Source: Clostridium sp. CAG:167 | GTDB lineage: Bacteria > Bacillota > Clostridia > Lachnospirales > Lachnospiraceae | Assembly (NCBI GenBank): GCA_000433735.1 | Contig: HF998330.1 | Coordinates: forward strand, 5,712-53,918 | Reading direction: 5' to 3' | Length of the DNA stretch: 48,207 bases | In this document: positions 14,694 to 23,231 of the stretch, one piece after another | Layout: each line of letters starts with the position of its first letter | How positions within the stretch are numbered: position 1 is the stretch's first letter | Position numbers and translations under genes: made by a program | The notes under the pieces: model-generated | What the model was told of the DNA's origin: nothing | Seen by the model: the letters and a program-made list of their open reading frames with translations, nothing else | The model's database searches: none

Positions 14694-14804
14694 ATGACAA
14701 AACGATTTTCTATTGATCCGGAAACAAAAGAAACACTGGTTTCTGTCGGAACCTTGACGGTGATCCTTGTTTTTATTATTTTAAACCCTTTTGGATGGAT
14801 CTAA
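14694..14804 (+). CDS. small single-pass membrane peptide (36 residues)
   Basis: The ATG has GAGAGGAT eight bases upstream. The product starts MTKRFSIDPETKETLVSVGT and continues into a hydrophobic helix (about residues 18-31, LTVILVFIILN) ending PFGWI. A charged N terminus followed by one membrane segment is typical of real small proteins. Its stop overlaps the last three bases of psd on the other strand. Function is unknown, and a chance ORF inside the psd 3' region cannot be excluded. Confidence 0.45.
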   Translation: MTKRFSIDPETKETLVSVGTLTVILVFIILNPFGWI

Positions 14805-15673
14805 TCTTCGATAGGAGCGTATCCAAGTACATGTCCCTGCAGCAGTTTGGTTTCATATCCCCGGCGGGTATTCTGCATGAGATCCTGTCTCGGTACATAA
14901 GTGTCCTTTTCCGTGAGGATGATGATGGTTGAACCACCATATTCAAAATATCCTTTTTCTTCGCCCCGGGTAACAGGACAGCTTTCTTTGTGGTTCTTGA
15001 TACGGCCTACCAGCAGGGCACCTACCTCCATCTGGACAATGGAACCGTAGTCCGGTGTATGGATCACGGTGTACTCCCTTGTGTTTTCCTTGTAGATAGG
15101 AAGGTAATCATTGGCAACCGGATTTACCGTATGGAATGTGCCGTCAATGTGGTAGTTTTTCGACTGAGTACCGGAAGCGGCATATACATAGCGGTGATAA
15201 TCATCTACAGTCAGACGCAGAATATAGCAGTAACCACCCTGGAAACGGCGGGCCAGCTTGACGCTCTTGAGAAGAGAACGAAGTGTATACTCTGTGTTCT
15301 TTACTGAAAAAATGGAGTCTTCCTGTATTTTATAAACTGTTGCCTTGCAGTCACAGGGACTGACAAGTACCTCTTCTTCATCCGGAATAGGACGCTTTCC
15401 CTCCTGGATGCGTCGGGTGAAAAAGTCATTAAAAGAGCGGTATTTTCTCTTTTCATAGGCTGACATATCAATGTTGTTGGATTCGATAAAGTGTGGGATC
15501 AGCCGGGTGGAAAAAGGGGATGACAGCAAAGTGCCGGCCAGTCTGGATACAGCCGGCGTAACCAGCGGCTTTAACAGTAGGCGTCCCAGCATATGGCGGT
15601 ACAGGTCGTCTAAAAGTTTGTCCTGAGAAGTTGTCTGCTGTACCAGTTTTCCGTTCAAATCAATGTAATCCAT
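14801..15673 (-). CDS. psd: phosphatidylserine decarboxylase proenzyme
   Basis: A 290-residue membrane-associated enzyme that makes phosphatidylethanolamine from phosphatidylserine. The self-cleavage site is GGST with S248 predicted to become the pyruvoyl group, and DDYHRYVYAASG carries the conserved His region. The GGST form and length fit the class II-like bacterial enzymes rather than the LGST E. coli type. It is last in an operon after pssA (14 bp apart), with AAAGGAT before the ATG. Terminator candidates follow at 14686 and 14636. Confidence 0.94.
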   Translation of the reverse strand: MDYIDLNGKLVQQTTSQDKLLDDLYRHMLGRLLLKPLVTPAVSRLAGTLLSSPFSTRLIPHFIESNNIDMSAYEKRKYRSFNDFFTRRIQEGKRPIPDEEEVLVSPCDCKATVYKIQEDSIFSVKNTEYTLRSLLKSVKLARRFQGGYCYILRLTVDDYHRYVYAASGTQSKNYHIDGTFHTVNPVANDYLPIYKENTREYTVIHTPDYGSIVQMEVGALLVGRIKNHKESCPVTRGEEKGYFEYGGSTIIILTEKDTYVPRQDLMQNTRRGYETKLLQGHVLGYAPIED

Positions 15674-15687
15674 AGAGCAAATCCTTT

Positions 15688-16317
15688 CTAGAATAAGTGA
15701 AAGAAGAATATGTTAAGCATAACAAGGGCAACAAAAGCCATGATGGCAGCGACTACCGCATTGCCCGGTTTTTTCAGGCGGAAATCCAGGATGTAGAAAA
15801 AGCCTACAAATAACAGCATAACTGCCAGCAGGATCGTAAAGTGTCCGTCCAGAAGAGTGCGGAACATATAAACTACCGGGAAGATGATCGTGATACTCGT
15901 AATAGGTAATCCGTGATAGTACTTCTTTTCATCTGCTGAGGCAGATTTGGAATGTTTTAATTCTTCCAGCATATTAAAATAAGCCAGCCGGATCACGCCG
16001 CAGAGGACGAAAAAGATCTCACAGCAGATGCCTGCCACACTCTTAAGGCCCATCTGATAGCAGATGACAGCCGGTGTGACGCCGAAGCAGACCATATCAC
16101 ACAGGGAATCGATCTGTACTCCGAAAATCTCCATTTCATGGGTTCGGTTTTTCATGGCCCGGGCGATCTTTCCATCGAAAGTATCACAGGCACCAGCCAG
16201 TGCCAGACACAGGATAGCACCATCGAAGATGCCGTTGCAAGCCAGTGAAATACCGATCATCGACGATATGACACCCAGATAAGTAACGATTACTGAATAA
16301 TTATAAAATCCAATCAT
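15688..16317 (-). CDS. pssA: CDP-diacylglycerol--serine O-phosphatidyltransferase
   Basis: A 209-residue integral membrane CDP-alcohol phosphatidyltransferase. The signature D-G-x2-A-R-x8-G-x3-D-x3-D is present: CDTFDGKIARAMKNRT followed by GVQIDSLCDMV. About six hydrophobic segments are visible. Its position directly before psd identifies the alcohol as serine. GAGGAG lies eight bases before the ATG. Together with psd it supplies phosphatidylethanolamine. Confidence 0.93.
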   Translation of the reverse strand: MIGFYNYSVIVTYLGVISSMIGISLACNGIFDGAILCLALAGACDTFDGKIARAMKNRTHEMEIFGVQIDSLCDMVCFGVTPAVICYQMGLKSVAGICCEIFFVLCGVIRLAYFNMLEELKHSKSASADEKKYYHGLPITSITIIFPVVYMFRTLLDGHFTILLAVMLLFVGFFYILDFRLKKPGNAVVAAIMAFVALVMLNIFFFHLF

Positions 16318-16371
16318 GTTTTGTTCTCCTCTTATAATATGTGTATTGCCCCCGGGCAGGCCGGGAACATC

Positions 16372-17415
16372 CTATTCTTTGTCAGTTTCTTTATCTCCGC
16401 GAACTGTCAGGTGGGTAATAAATGAGATGATTCCACTGACGATCACTAATACATAGTAACTAAAGCCGCGGCTTACCAGCATAGAAGCGGAAGCGGCGGT
16501 GCTTGATTTAAAAATCGGTGTAAAAATCCGCATATACAGATATTCGCTGATTCCCATACCACCCGGAAGAGGCAGCATATCAACAGAAATAGATATAACA
16601 GACTGCAGGATTGTAATGGTAAAGGCATTCACTTCATGCAGACCGAAACTGCGGTACACAACATAGGTAATGAAAAACAGGAAAAAACGCTGTACAAAGG
16701 AGATTAAAGTTGTGATCAAAATAGCCTTTTTGTTGGCTTTTAAATACACAGAAGCTTCTTTGTAAATCTCCATGGAGTCTTCCAGTCTCTGGGCACGGTT
16801 GTTTTTCTCTTTCATCAGGTGAAGTTTTTTTAGCAAATTAAATCCTTTGATGATAAGGAACTTGGCAGAGCCCGGTTTGAACACCAGCAAGCTCATAAAC
16901 ACAACACAGAATACATTCAGGCCTATGCCCAGGTATAAAAAGAACAATACATCCGGGCTCAGGCACTGCAGCAGTGTCTGTCCAAAGATGACAGCAGCCA
17001 GTCCTACAAACACCAGTACAAACTTATATTCAATGGTGACCAGCATGAGAATAATGGTCGCTGTTGGAATATCAATTTTCTGTTTTTTCATATAATAAAT
17101 CTGCATAGGCTGTCCGCCGGTAGCAGACGGAGTGATACAACTGTAGAAAAAACCCACAAAAGAGTATCGGATGCAGTTATGCATCGGTGCTTTGATATGT
17201 ACGGTGTGAAGCAGATATTTTATGATCACAGATTCACTACATACATATACGATCACCAGTGTAAAGCCGATGATGAGAAAGATTGGATGGATGTCAGACA
17301 CCAGCGTAATGATCTTTCCCAGGTCCTGATCCTTAAAAACTGCCCATACGGTAAACACAATCAGAGCAACAAGAAATAAGCCGTTAAAAATATTCTTCCT
17401 AGTTTTACTGTTCAC
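16372..17415 (-). CDS. lysylphosphatidylglycerol synthase TM-region / UPF0104-type flippase-like protein
   Basis: A 347-residue polytopic membrane protein with about eight helices. It matches the MprF N-terminal (flippase-like) family without any aminoacyl-transferase domain: the family core is seen in SFVGFFYSCITPSATGGQPMQIYYMKKQ and LPLPGGMGISEYLYMRIF. Such proteins are thought to move or help distribute lipids. The start is GTG with GGAG six bases upstream, and it overlaps the stop of the PAP2 gene by 11 bp, showing translational coupling. Its place in a phosphatidylethanolamine operon suggests a lipid-translocation role, which is an inference. Confidence 0.85.
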   Translation of the reverse strand: MNSKTRKNIFNGLFLVALIVFTVWAVFKDQDLGKIITLVSDIHPIFLIIGFTLVIVYVCSESVIIKYLLHTVHIKAPMHNCIRYSFVGFFYSCITPSATGGQPMQIYYMKKQKIDIPTATIILMLVTIEYKFVLVFVGLAAVIFGQTLLQCLSPDVLFFLYLGIGLNVFCVVFMSLLVFKPGSAKFLIIKGFNLLKKLHLMKEKNNRAQRLEDSMEIYKEASVYLKANKKAILITTLISFVQRFFLFFITYVVYRSFGLHEVNAFTITILQSVISISVDMLPLPGGMGISEYLYMRIFTPIFKSSTAASASMLVSRGFSYYVLVIVSGIISFITHLTVRGDKETDKE

Positions 17416-18124
17416 ATAAATCTCCTTTTAGCAATTTAAATAACTTATAGTTAATGATCTGAAATGCGTTTTTTAAATAAACATAGATCGTTGTCTTCTG
17501 GTTCAGCAGATAGATCAGTTCAGCAAATACGATGGCGAACAGACCATCAATGATGTAGTGCTGTTTTGTGAACAGCGTAGATGCCCATACAAGAAATGCC
17601 ATGATGCAGGAAAAAATCTTGTAATAAGAGCGCACCTTTTTACTGTTACGGATGCCAACAAAACAAAGCCAGCTCACCAGTACGTGAATGGACGGGAAAA
17701 GGTTGGATGGCTTATCCAGTCCATACAAAAAGCGCATCAGATTGTCCCATACGGATTCGCCGGTTATGTCCGGGCGGACATTGGTAGTAGGCAGCAAAAC
17801 ATAAAAAACAAGACAAAGCAGACGGGAGATCATATCGGTTGCTACGAATCGATAGAAAGCCCGGGCATTGTTCCGATTAATTCTTGCTACCATGATGTAA
17901 TTGACAATCCAAAACAGATAACAGCCAAAATATATAATGATCCAGGATGGCATAAGGGGGATGGCCCGGTCCAGGCTGGATGTGAAATCGTGGTGATACC
18001 AGTCGTCACAAAGTATCATAGTACCGCTGTATACAACCATGTTCAGTGCAAAACAAGAAAGCAGCGGGACGATAGAAAAAAGCGGGATGATAGGATCCAC
18101 ATATTTCTTTAACCATGAATACAT
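17405..18124 (-). CDS. PAP2-family membrane phosphatase / lipid phosphotransferase-like protein
   Basis: A 239-residue protein with about six membrane helices and a PAP2 core. Motif 2 is PSIHVLVS (Ser-x-x-His type) and motif 3 is TLFTKQHYIIDG, where the His and Asp of the usual S-R-x5-H-x3-D are kept but the Arg is replaced. That variant is typical of the inositolphosphotransferase-like PAP2 branch, so transfer between lipids is as likely as simple phosphatase action. It is the first gene of the pap2-flippase-pssA-psd operon, with a sigma-A promoter upstream and GGAG about ten bases before the ATG. Confidence 0.85.
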   Translation of the reverse strand: MYSWLKKYVDPIIPLFSIVPLLSCFALNMVVYSGTMILCDDWYHHDFTSSLDRAIPLMPSWIIIYFGCYLFWIVNYIMVARINRNNARAFYRFVATDMISRLLCLVFYVLLPTTNVRPDITGESVWDNLMRFLYGLDKPSNLFPSIHVLVSWLCFVGIRNSKKVRSYYKIFSCIMAFLVWASTLFTKQHYIIDGLFAIVFAELIYLLNQKTTIYVYLKNAFQIINYKLFKLLKGDLCEQ

Positions 18125-18172
18125 ATCTTGTCAATCTCCTTTAGGGTATTTAATAAAATTACATACGGTTCT

Positions 18173-18201
18173 ATCATACAATATTTTTGCCGAATTTGCA
18201 A
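18173..18201 (-). promoter_or_regulatory. promoter of the PAP2-flippase-pssA-psd operon
   Basis: On the minus strand: TTGCAA (18201-18196), 17 bases, TATGAT (18178-18173), about 50 bases before the first ATG. Confidence 0.7.
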
Positions 18202-18208
18202 CTTGTGA

Positions 18209-18237
18209 TTGTGCTGTTATCATGTTTGTGGTAAGAT
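18209..18237 (+). promoter_or_regulatory. putative promoter of uppP
   Basis: TTGTGC, 17 bases, TAAGAT with an upstream TGG that makes an extended -10. The two divergent promoters in this gap sit back to back. Confidence 0.45.
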
Positions 18238-18287
18238 AGACTATGTTTTAGTGTTCACAAAGTATTAGAGAATAACGGAGGAAAGAA

Positions 18288-19136
18288 ATGGGAATTTTTG
18301 ATGTATTTGTTGCCGTTGTATGGGGAATCGTTGAGGGAATCACCGAATGGCTTCCTATTAGTAGTACCGGGCATATGATCCTGGTAAATCAGTTTTTGAG
18401 TTTTTCAGATAACAATTTTAAAGATATGTTTCTGGTCGTGGTTCAGTTAGGAGCAATCCTGGCAGTGGTTCTATTGTTCTGGGATCGGATCTGGCCTTTT
18501 AATTTTAAAACGAAGAAGAATAATGAACCCTTTGTAAAAATGGATATTATGCAGTTGTGGTTTAAGATCATTATTTCCTGTGTGCCGGCAGCTATCGTGG
18601 GTCTTCTGTTTGATGAAGTGATTGAAGATATGTTCTACAACGGTGTAGTTGTGGCAGGCGCCTTGATCATTTATGGTGTGCTGTTTATCGTTGTTGAGAA
18701 CTGGAATAAGGGAAGAAGACCGGTGATTACCACCGTGGCAGAAATTGGTTATAATTCAGCTATTATTATTGGTTTGTTCCAACTTCTGGCAGCTATCGTG
18801 CCTGGTACATCCAGATCGGGTGCTACGATCCTGGGAGCGTTGTTGATCGGTATCAGCCGTGGAGTGGCAGCGGAGTATACTTTCTATCTGGCAATCCCGG
18901 TTATGCTCGGAGCCAGTCTGTTAAAGATCATTAAAGGCGGTTTTGGTTTCGGAGTGATGGGAACCGTTACTCTTACGGTAGGAATGGTGGTAGCTTTTGT
19001 AGTTTCTTTGTTTGTGATCAAATTCCTCCTTGGATACATAAGAAAGCATGACTTCAAAGCGTTTGGATATTATCGTATCGTGCTGGGTGTAATCGTGCTT
19101 TTGTACTTCTTTATCAGCGGAGCGCAGGCTGTGTAA
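18288..19136 (+). CDS. uppP: undecaprenyl-diphosphatase (BacA/UppP type)
   Basis: A 282-residue membrane enzyme that dephosphorylates undecaprenyl diphosphate to recycle the lipid carrier of peptidoglycan synthesis; it can confer bacitracin resistance. Family signatures are VEGITEWLPISSTGHMIL near the N terminus and PGTSRSGATILGALLIG, the two catalytic re-entrant regions. About eight hydrophobic segments fit. GGAGG lies six bases before the ATG. It stands alone, divergent from the PAP2 operon and convergent with the amidase gene 17 bp away. Confidence 0.97.
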   Translation: MGIFDVFVAVVWGIVEGITEWLPISSTGHMILVNQFLSFSDNNFKDMFLVVVQLGAILAVVLLFWDRIWPFNFKTKKNNEPFVKMDIMQLWFKIIISCVPAAIVGLLFDEVIEDMFYNGVVVAGALIIYGVLFIVVENWNKGRRPVITTVAEIGYNSAIIIGLFQLLAAIVPGTSRSGATILGALLIGISRGVAAEYTFYLAIPVMLGASLLKIIKGGFGFGVMGTVTLTVGMVVAFVVSLFVIKFLLGYIRKHDFKAFGYYRIVLGVIVLLYFFISGAQAV

Positions 19137-19153
19137 GGACAAGAGAGACGAAA

Positions 19154-19723
19154 TCATTCGTCCAGACCAAAGTAAAGAAGAAATCCCTGATACAGGGCGT
19201 AGGCAAAATCATATTGTCTGGTGCCGAGAAGCATGGCATCTTCATAATTGGTAATATAGGCAAGTTCAACTAATACGGCGGGCATCGGTGTCCGCCGTAA
19301 AACATATAAGGAAGGACGGGCGTAGATGCCATTGAAGGTTGTGCCCAGGCGGTTTACGATGGAGTCCACCAGAACGGTTGCCAGGCTGTAGCTTTCAGAG
19401 TCGTCGCTGTAAACATACCCTTCCGTTCCGTGAATAGCAGGATTTTCATTGGCGTTGACATGGATGCTGAGAAAATAGTCGGCACCCCACTCTTTGGCTT
19501 CGTCTACCCGCTGTTTCAGACTGGAGTAGTTGCTGTAACCCAGGGAATCATCAGGTGTTTTCCGGGAGGTCAATGCCTCAAAGTTGGCATTGGCAGACAA
19601 AAGGTCGTACAGGTATGCACCTACCAGATAGGTGATATCCTGTTCCCGCAGACCAAACCCTTCCGCGCCGGCATTGACGCCGTAAGGATTGTGTCCCTGG
19701 TCTATATAGATACGAATGGCCAT
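19154..19723 (-). CDS. N-acetylmuramoyl-L-alanine amidase (Amidase_3, CwlD-like)
   Basis: A 189-residue zinc amidase. Expected ligands and catalytic residues are present: H11 in DQGHNP, E27 in LREQD, H88 in SIHVNAN and E153 in VLVELAY. It lacks a signal peptide and wall-binding domain and is a bare catalytic domain. In spore formers the small CwlD-like enzymes make muramic-delta-lactam in cortex peptidoglycan, but a general wall role is equally possible. GGAGGG lies about six bases before the ATG. It is divergent from the pseudouridine synthase gene. Confidence 0.88.
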   Translation of the reverse strand: MAIRIYIDQGHNPYGVNAGAEGFGLREQDITYLVGAYLYDLLSANANFEALTSRKTPDDSLGYSNYSSLKQRVDEAKEWGADYFLSIHVNANENPAIHGTEGYVYSDDSESYSLATVLVDSIVNRLGTTFNGIYARPSLYVLRRTPMPAVLVELAYITNYEDAMLLGTRQYDFAYALYQGFLLYFGLDE

Positions 19724-19777
19724 AAGAACCCTCCTGTGATCATATTGTTCTCATGGTTTATCATATGAAAGGATCCT

Positions 19778-20494
19778 TTGAGTGTGAAAGAAGTGCGATT
19801 AGACAAATATCTGACGGATTGTACGAAGATGAGCCGCAAAGAAGCGAAAGAATGTATCCGCAAAGGAAGAGTGCAGTTAGACGGTCAGGTAGTAAAAAAA
19901 GAAGGGACGAAAGTGAAAGAAGGAGCAGAGGTCTCTCTGGACGGGGAAACATTATATCGTCAGGAGTTTGCATATCTGATGATGAACAAGCCGACCGGTG
20001 TTGTTTCTGCTACGAAAGACAGGGGGGGAAGAACGGTTGTAGACCTGGTAGATCCTGTCCCGGGACATCCGGATCTGTTTCCGGTAGGAAGACTGGATAA
20101 GGATACAGAAGGCTTTTTACTGCTGACAGATGATGGCGAGACGGCTCACAGACTTCTTGCTCCGGGAAAGCATGTAGAAAAAAAATACTATCTTCAGTAT
20201 GAGGGTACACTTTGTGATGACTGTGTGGAGCAGGCAGAGCGAGGGATTGACATTGGAGAAAAAAATCTTACCAGGCCGGCTGTGCTGAAACTTGTCGGTA
20301 AAGGGGAGGCATATCTCACAATCTGTGAGGGTAAATTTCATCAGGTGAAAAGGATGATAGCAGCACTGGGAGGCAGAGTAAGTTATTTGAAACGGATTTC
20401 TATGGGCTCCCTGGAATTAGATAAAAAGCTGCAGCCGGGAGACTACCGGATGCTGACAGAGGAAGAGATAGACCGGATCGTAAAAGGAGAGTGA
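19778..20494 (+). CDS. rRNA pseudouridine synthase, RsuA/RluB family
   Basis: A 238-residue protein with an N-terminal S4 RNA-binding domain (VRLDKYLTDCTKMSRKEAKECIRKGRVQLDG) and a pseudouridine synthase domain whose catalytic Asp is D107 in GRLDKDTEG. It modifies uridine in rRNA. The start is TTG 19778 or GTG 19784; the AAAGGAT at 19767-19773 is about five and eleven bases away, so TTG is slightly favoured. It ends two bases before the RNase H start. RsuA (16S) and RluB (23S) cannot be told apart here. Confidence 0.93.
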   Translation: MSVKEVRLDKYLTDCTKMSRKEAKECIRKGRVQLDGQVVKKEGTKVKEGAEVSLDGETLYRQEFAYLMMNKPTGVVSATKDRGGRTVVDLVDPVPGHPDLFPVGRLDKDTEGFLLLTDDGETAHRLLAPGKHVEKKYYLQYEGTLCDDCVEQAERGIDIGEKNLTRPAVLKLVGKGEAYLTICEGKFHQVKRMIAALGGRVSYLKRISMGSLELDKKLQPGDYRMLTEEEIDRIVKGE

Positions 20495-20496
20495 CT

Positions 20497-21162
20497 ATGG
20501 CAAAGAAAAAGTATTATGCGGTAAAAAAAGGGAAAGTACCGGGGGTTTATGAGACATGGGATGACTGTAAAGACCAGACTCACGGATTTCCGGGGGCTGT
20601 TTTTAAAAGTTTTCCAACCAGAGAGGAAGCCCAGGCATTTGTGGGTATGGACCGGCAGACGGAGAAAGTGGCAGCTGCAGGTACGGACCGGCAGGCAGAG
20701 AAAGAGTCTGTGCTGGAATCTATGGATCCTATGGTTATGGCAGTAGGTGGTGTAGCAGTAGCCTATGTGGATGGAAGTTACAATGTGGCTACGGGAGAAT
20801 ACGGTGCCGGTGTAGCGTTTTTCTCAGAACAGGGAGAAGAGCATATAAGCCGGAAAGGGGAAGACAAAGAACTGGCGTCTATGCGGAATGTGGCAGGGGA
20901 GATCCTTGGATCCCGTCTGGCTATGGAGAAGGCGGTAGCGCTGAAACAGAAGAAAATTTATATTTATCATGATTATCAGGGAATTGCGTCCTGGTGTCTG
21001 GGAGAGTGGAAAACAAACAAAGAGGGAACCAGGCAGTATAAAGAATACTATGACTCGGTAAAAGATTCGATTGAAATTGTTTTCTGCAAAGTGAAAGGCC
21101 ATTCCGGTGATACATGGAATGACCTGGCGGACGAACTGGCAAAACAGTCCGTGGGCAATTAA
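20497..21162 (+). CDS. ribonuclease H with N-terminal viroplasmin (Cauli_VI) domain
   Basis: A 221-residue RNase HI-type enzyme. The N-terminal ~50 residues (KYYAVKKGKVPGVYETWDDC, then GAVFKSFPTREEAQAF) are the Cauli_VI/viroplasmin RNA-DNA hybrid-binding domain. The catalytic domain has Asp in AYVDGSYN, Glu in AGEILGSR, Asp in YIYHDYQG and Asp in WNDLADELAK. It cleaves RNA in RNA-DNA hybrids. The ATG at 20497 fits GGAGAG eight bases upstream better than the in-frame GTG at 20491. It is coupled to the pseudouridine synthase gene and ends six bases from ppk on the other strand. Confidence 0.93.
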   Translation: MAKKKYYAVKKGKVPGVYETWDDCKDQTHGFPGAVFKSFPTREEAQAFVGMDRQTEKVAAAGTDRQAEKESVLESMDPMVMAVGGVAVAYVDGSYNVATGEYGAGVAFFSEQGEEHISRKGEDKELASMRNVAGEILGSRLAMEKAVALKQKKIYIYHDYQGIASWCLGEWKTNKEGTRQYKEYYDSVKDSIEIVFCKVKGHSGDTWNDLADELAKQSVGN

Positions 21163-21168
21163 ATTTGT

Positions 21169-23229
21169 TTATCTGGAACAGGCATTTTTTGCCTCTTCGC
21201 AAAAATACATCTGTGAATTAACAGGCTCTTTGCCTCGTTGATCTACTTTTACATAAGTTCCATCTGCCTGCAGCAGATGGGATTTTTTTGTATCTGCCAA
21301 CTGCATATGGAGAATATGGCAGATCTCGTCTTTTAACTCGTCGGACTCAACCGGGAATAAAATTTCTACTCGTTTGTCCAGATTCCTTGGCATCCAGTCG
21401 GCGCTGCCCATGTAAATCTCCGGATTTCCGTTGTTTTCAAAATAAAAGATACGGGAGTGCTCCAGAAAGGTACCTACAATGGAACGCACATGGATATTCT
21501 CGCTGAGTCCCGGTACTTCGGCACGCAGACAGCAGATACCTCGTACGATCAGATGGATGTCAACTCCGGCAGCGGAAGCATCATACAATGCGTTAATGAT
21601 GCCGGCATCGCACAGGGAGTTCATCTTGGCTACGATCTTAGCCGGTTTACCCAGTGTGGCGTTCATCTGTTCCCGTTCGATCAGGGACAAAAACTTGTCA
21701 CGAAGCCACAGAGGAGCCAGAGAGAGTTTATTCCATCCGAGAGGCTCGGAGTAGCCGGACAGCATATTAAAGACGGCGGTTGCATCTTCGCCATAAGGCT
21801 GACGGCAGGTGAACATACCCATATCGGTGTAGAGCTTGGCGGTGGAATCATTGTAGTTTCCGGTGCCAAGATGTACATAACGGCGGATGCCGTCTTCTTC
21901 TTTGCGGACGACCAGTGTAATCTTGCTGTGGGTCTTCAGGCCAACCAGGCCATAGATTACATGGCAGCCGGCTTTTTCCAGTTTTCTGGCCCATACAATA
22001 TTGTTTTCCTCGTCAAAACGGGCTTTTAACTCTACTAAGACAGATACTTGTTTACCGTTTTCGGCGGCTTCTGCCAGGGATGCAATGATGGGTGAGTGGC
22101 TGCTGACACGGTACAAAGTCTGCTTAATAGCAAGAACTTCCGGATCTCTGGCGGCCTGGCGTACAAAGTTTACCACCGGATCAAAACTTTCATAAGGGTG
22201 GTGAAGCAGGATATCCCGCTCCCGGATCTGTTCGAAAAGGTCCCGGTTTGGATCCAGCATTTTAGGCTGGCATGGCTTGAAGACCGGTCCTTTCAAATGG
22301 TCAAAACCGTCCAGTCCATATACTTTCATCAGGAAAGTAAGATCCAGAGGACCATTGATCTTGAAAATGGATTCGTCGTGAATGTGAAGTTCTTTGCGGA
22401 GGATCCTTAACAGGCGTTTGTCTGTCTTGTCGCTGATCTCCAAGCGGATCGCTTCACCCCACTGCCTCTTTTTCAACTGTTTTTCTATTTCAATGAGAAG
22501 ATCAGCAGCTTCGTCTTCATCAATGGTCAGATCGGCATTTCGCATGACACGGAACTGGGTGGTGCAGCTTACCTTATAATTCAGAAAAAGTTTCTGTATA
22601 TTTTTCTCGATGATTTCTTCCAGCAGAATAATAGTGGTGCAGTTATCCTCGTCGGAAGGAATGGTAACCACACGGGGAAGAACGCTTGGAACTTGCACTG
22701 TGGCGAAATCAATGCGGTTTTTCTTTATTTTGTCCACTAACAGGGCGCCGATGTTTAGAGTTTTGTTCCGGATCAGCGGAAATGGACGGGATGAATCCAC
22801 GGCCATAGGGGTCAGGACCGGGAAAACTTCCTGCTTGAAGTATTTGTCTACATAGGCTTCCTGCTCATTGGTGAGATGGGAAAAATGTGTGACGATCTTC
22901 AAACCTTCTTTTTTCAGAGCAGGTACCAGAGAGCGGTTATAAGTGGTGTACTGGGACTGGGCAAAACGGTGTGTTTCATCCAGGATCGCATTGATCTGTT
23001 CCTGGGCGGTCATACCGGATATATCTGTCTTTGTATAACCGGCATTTACCTGGTCTTTCAAAGAAGCCACACGGATCATGAAAAATTCGTCCAGATTGGA
23101 AGCGGTTATACTTAAAAATTTCAGTCGTTCCATTAAAGGAATCTGTTTATCTCTGGCTTCGGAGAGAACACGGTAATTAAAATCCAGCCAGCTTAATTCT
23201 CTGTTTTTGAATCGTTGTGCTTTAGTCAT
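21169..23229 (-). CDS. ppk1: polyphosphate kinase 1
   Basis: A 686-residue enzyme that reversibly builds polyphosphate from ATP. The four-domain PPK1 layout is visible: N domain from RELSWLDFNYRVLSEA, head domain, then C1 with HHPYESFDPVVNFVRQAA and the phospho-histidine region YVHLGTGNYNDSTAKLYTDM, and C2 with EHSRIFYFENNG and YMGSADWMPRNLDKRVE. It starts two bases after the ppx stop, so the two are one operon. Both the kinase and the matching phosphatase are thus made together. Confidence 0.97.
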   Translation of the reverse strand: MTKAQRFKNRELSWLDFNYRVLSEARDKQIPLMERLKFLSITASNLDEFFMIRVASLKDQVNAGYTKTDISGMTAQEQINAILDETHRFAQSQYTTYNRSLVPALKKEGLKIVTHFSHLTNEQEAYVDKYFKQEVFPVLTPMAVDSSRPFPLIRNKTLNIGALLVDKIKKNRIDFATVQVPSVLPRVVTIPSDEDNCTTIILLEEIIEKNIQKLFLNYKVSCTTQFRVMRNADLTIDEDEAADLLIEIEKQLKKRQWGEAIRLEISDKTDKRLLRILRKELHIHDESIFKINGPLDLTFLMKVYGLDGFDHLKGPVFKPCQPKMLDPNRDLFEQIRERDILLHHPYESFDPVVNFVRQAARDPEVLAIKQTLYRVSSHSPIIASLAEAAENGKQVSVLVELKARFDEENNIVWARKLEKAGCHVIYGLVGLKTHSKITLVVRKEEDGIRRYVHLGTGNYNDSTAKLYTDMGMFTCRQPYGEDATAVFNMLSGYSEPLGWNKLSLAPLWLRDKFLSLIEREQMNATLGKPAKIVAKMNSLCDAGIINALYDASAAGVDIHLIVRGICCLRAEVPGLSENIHVRSIVGTFLEHSRIFYFENNGNPEIYMGSADWMPRNLDKRVEILFPVESDELKDEICHILHMQLADTKKSHLLQADGTYVKVDQRGKEPVNSQMYFCEEAKNACSR

Positions 23230-23231
23230 AT

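Noticed and set aside
21457..22029. 190-residue plus-strand ORF opposite ppk1
   Set aside because: It lies fully inside the well-conserved ppk1 gene in antisense, with no ribosome site and no family features.
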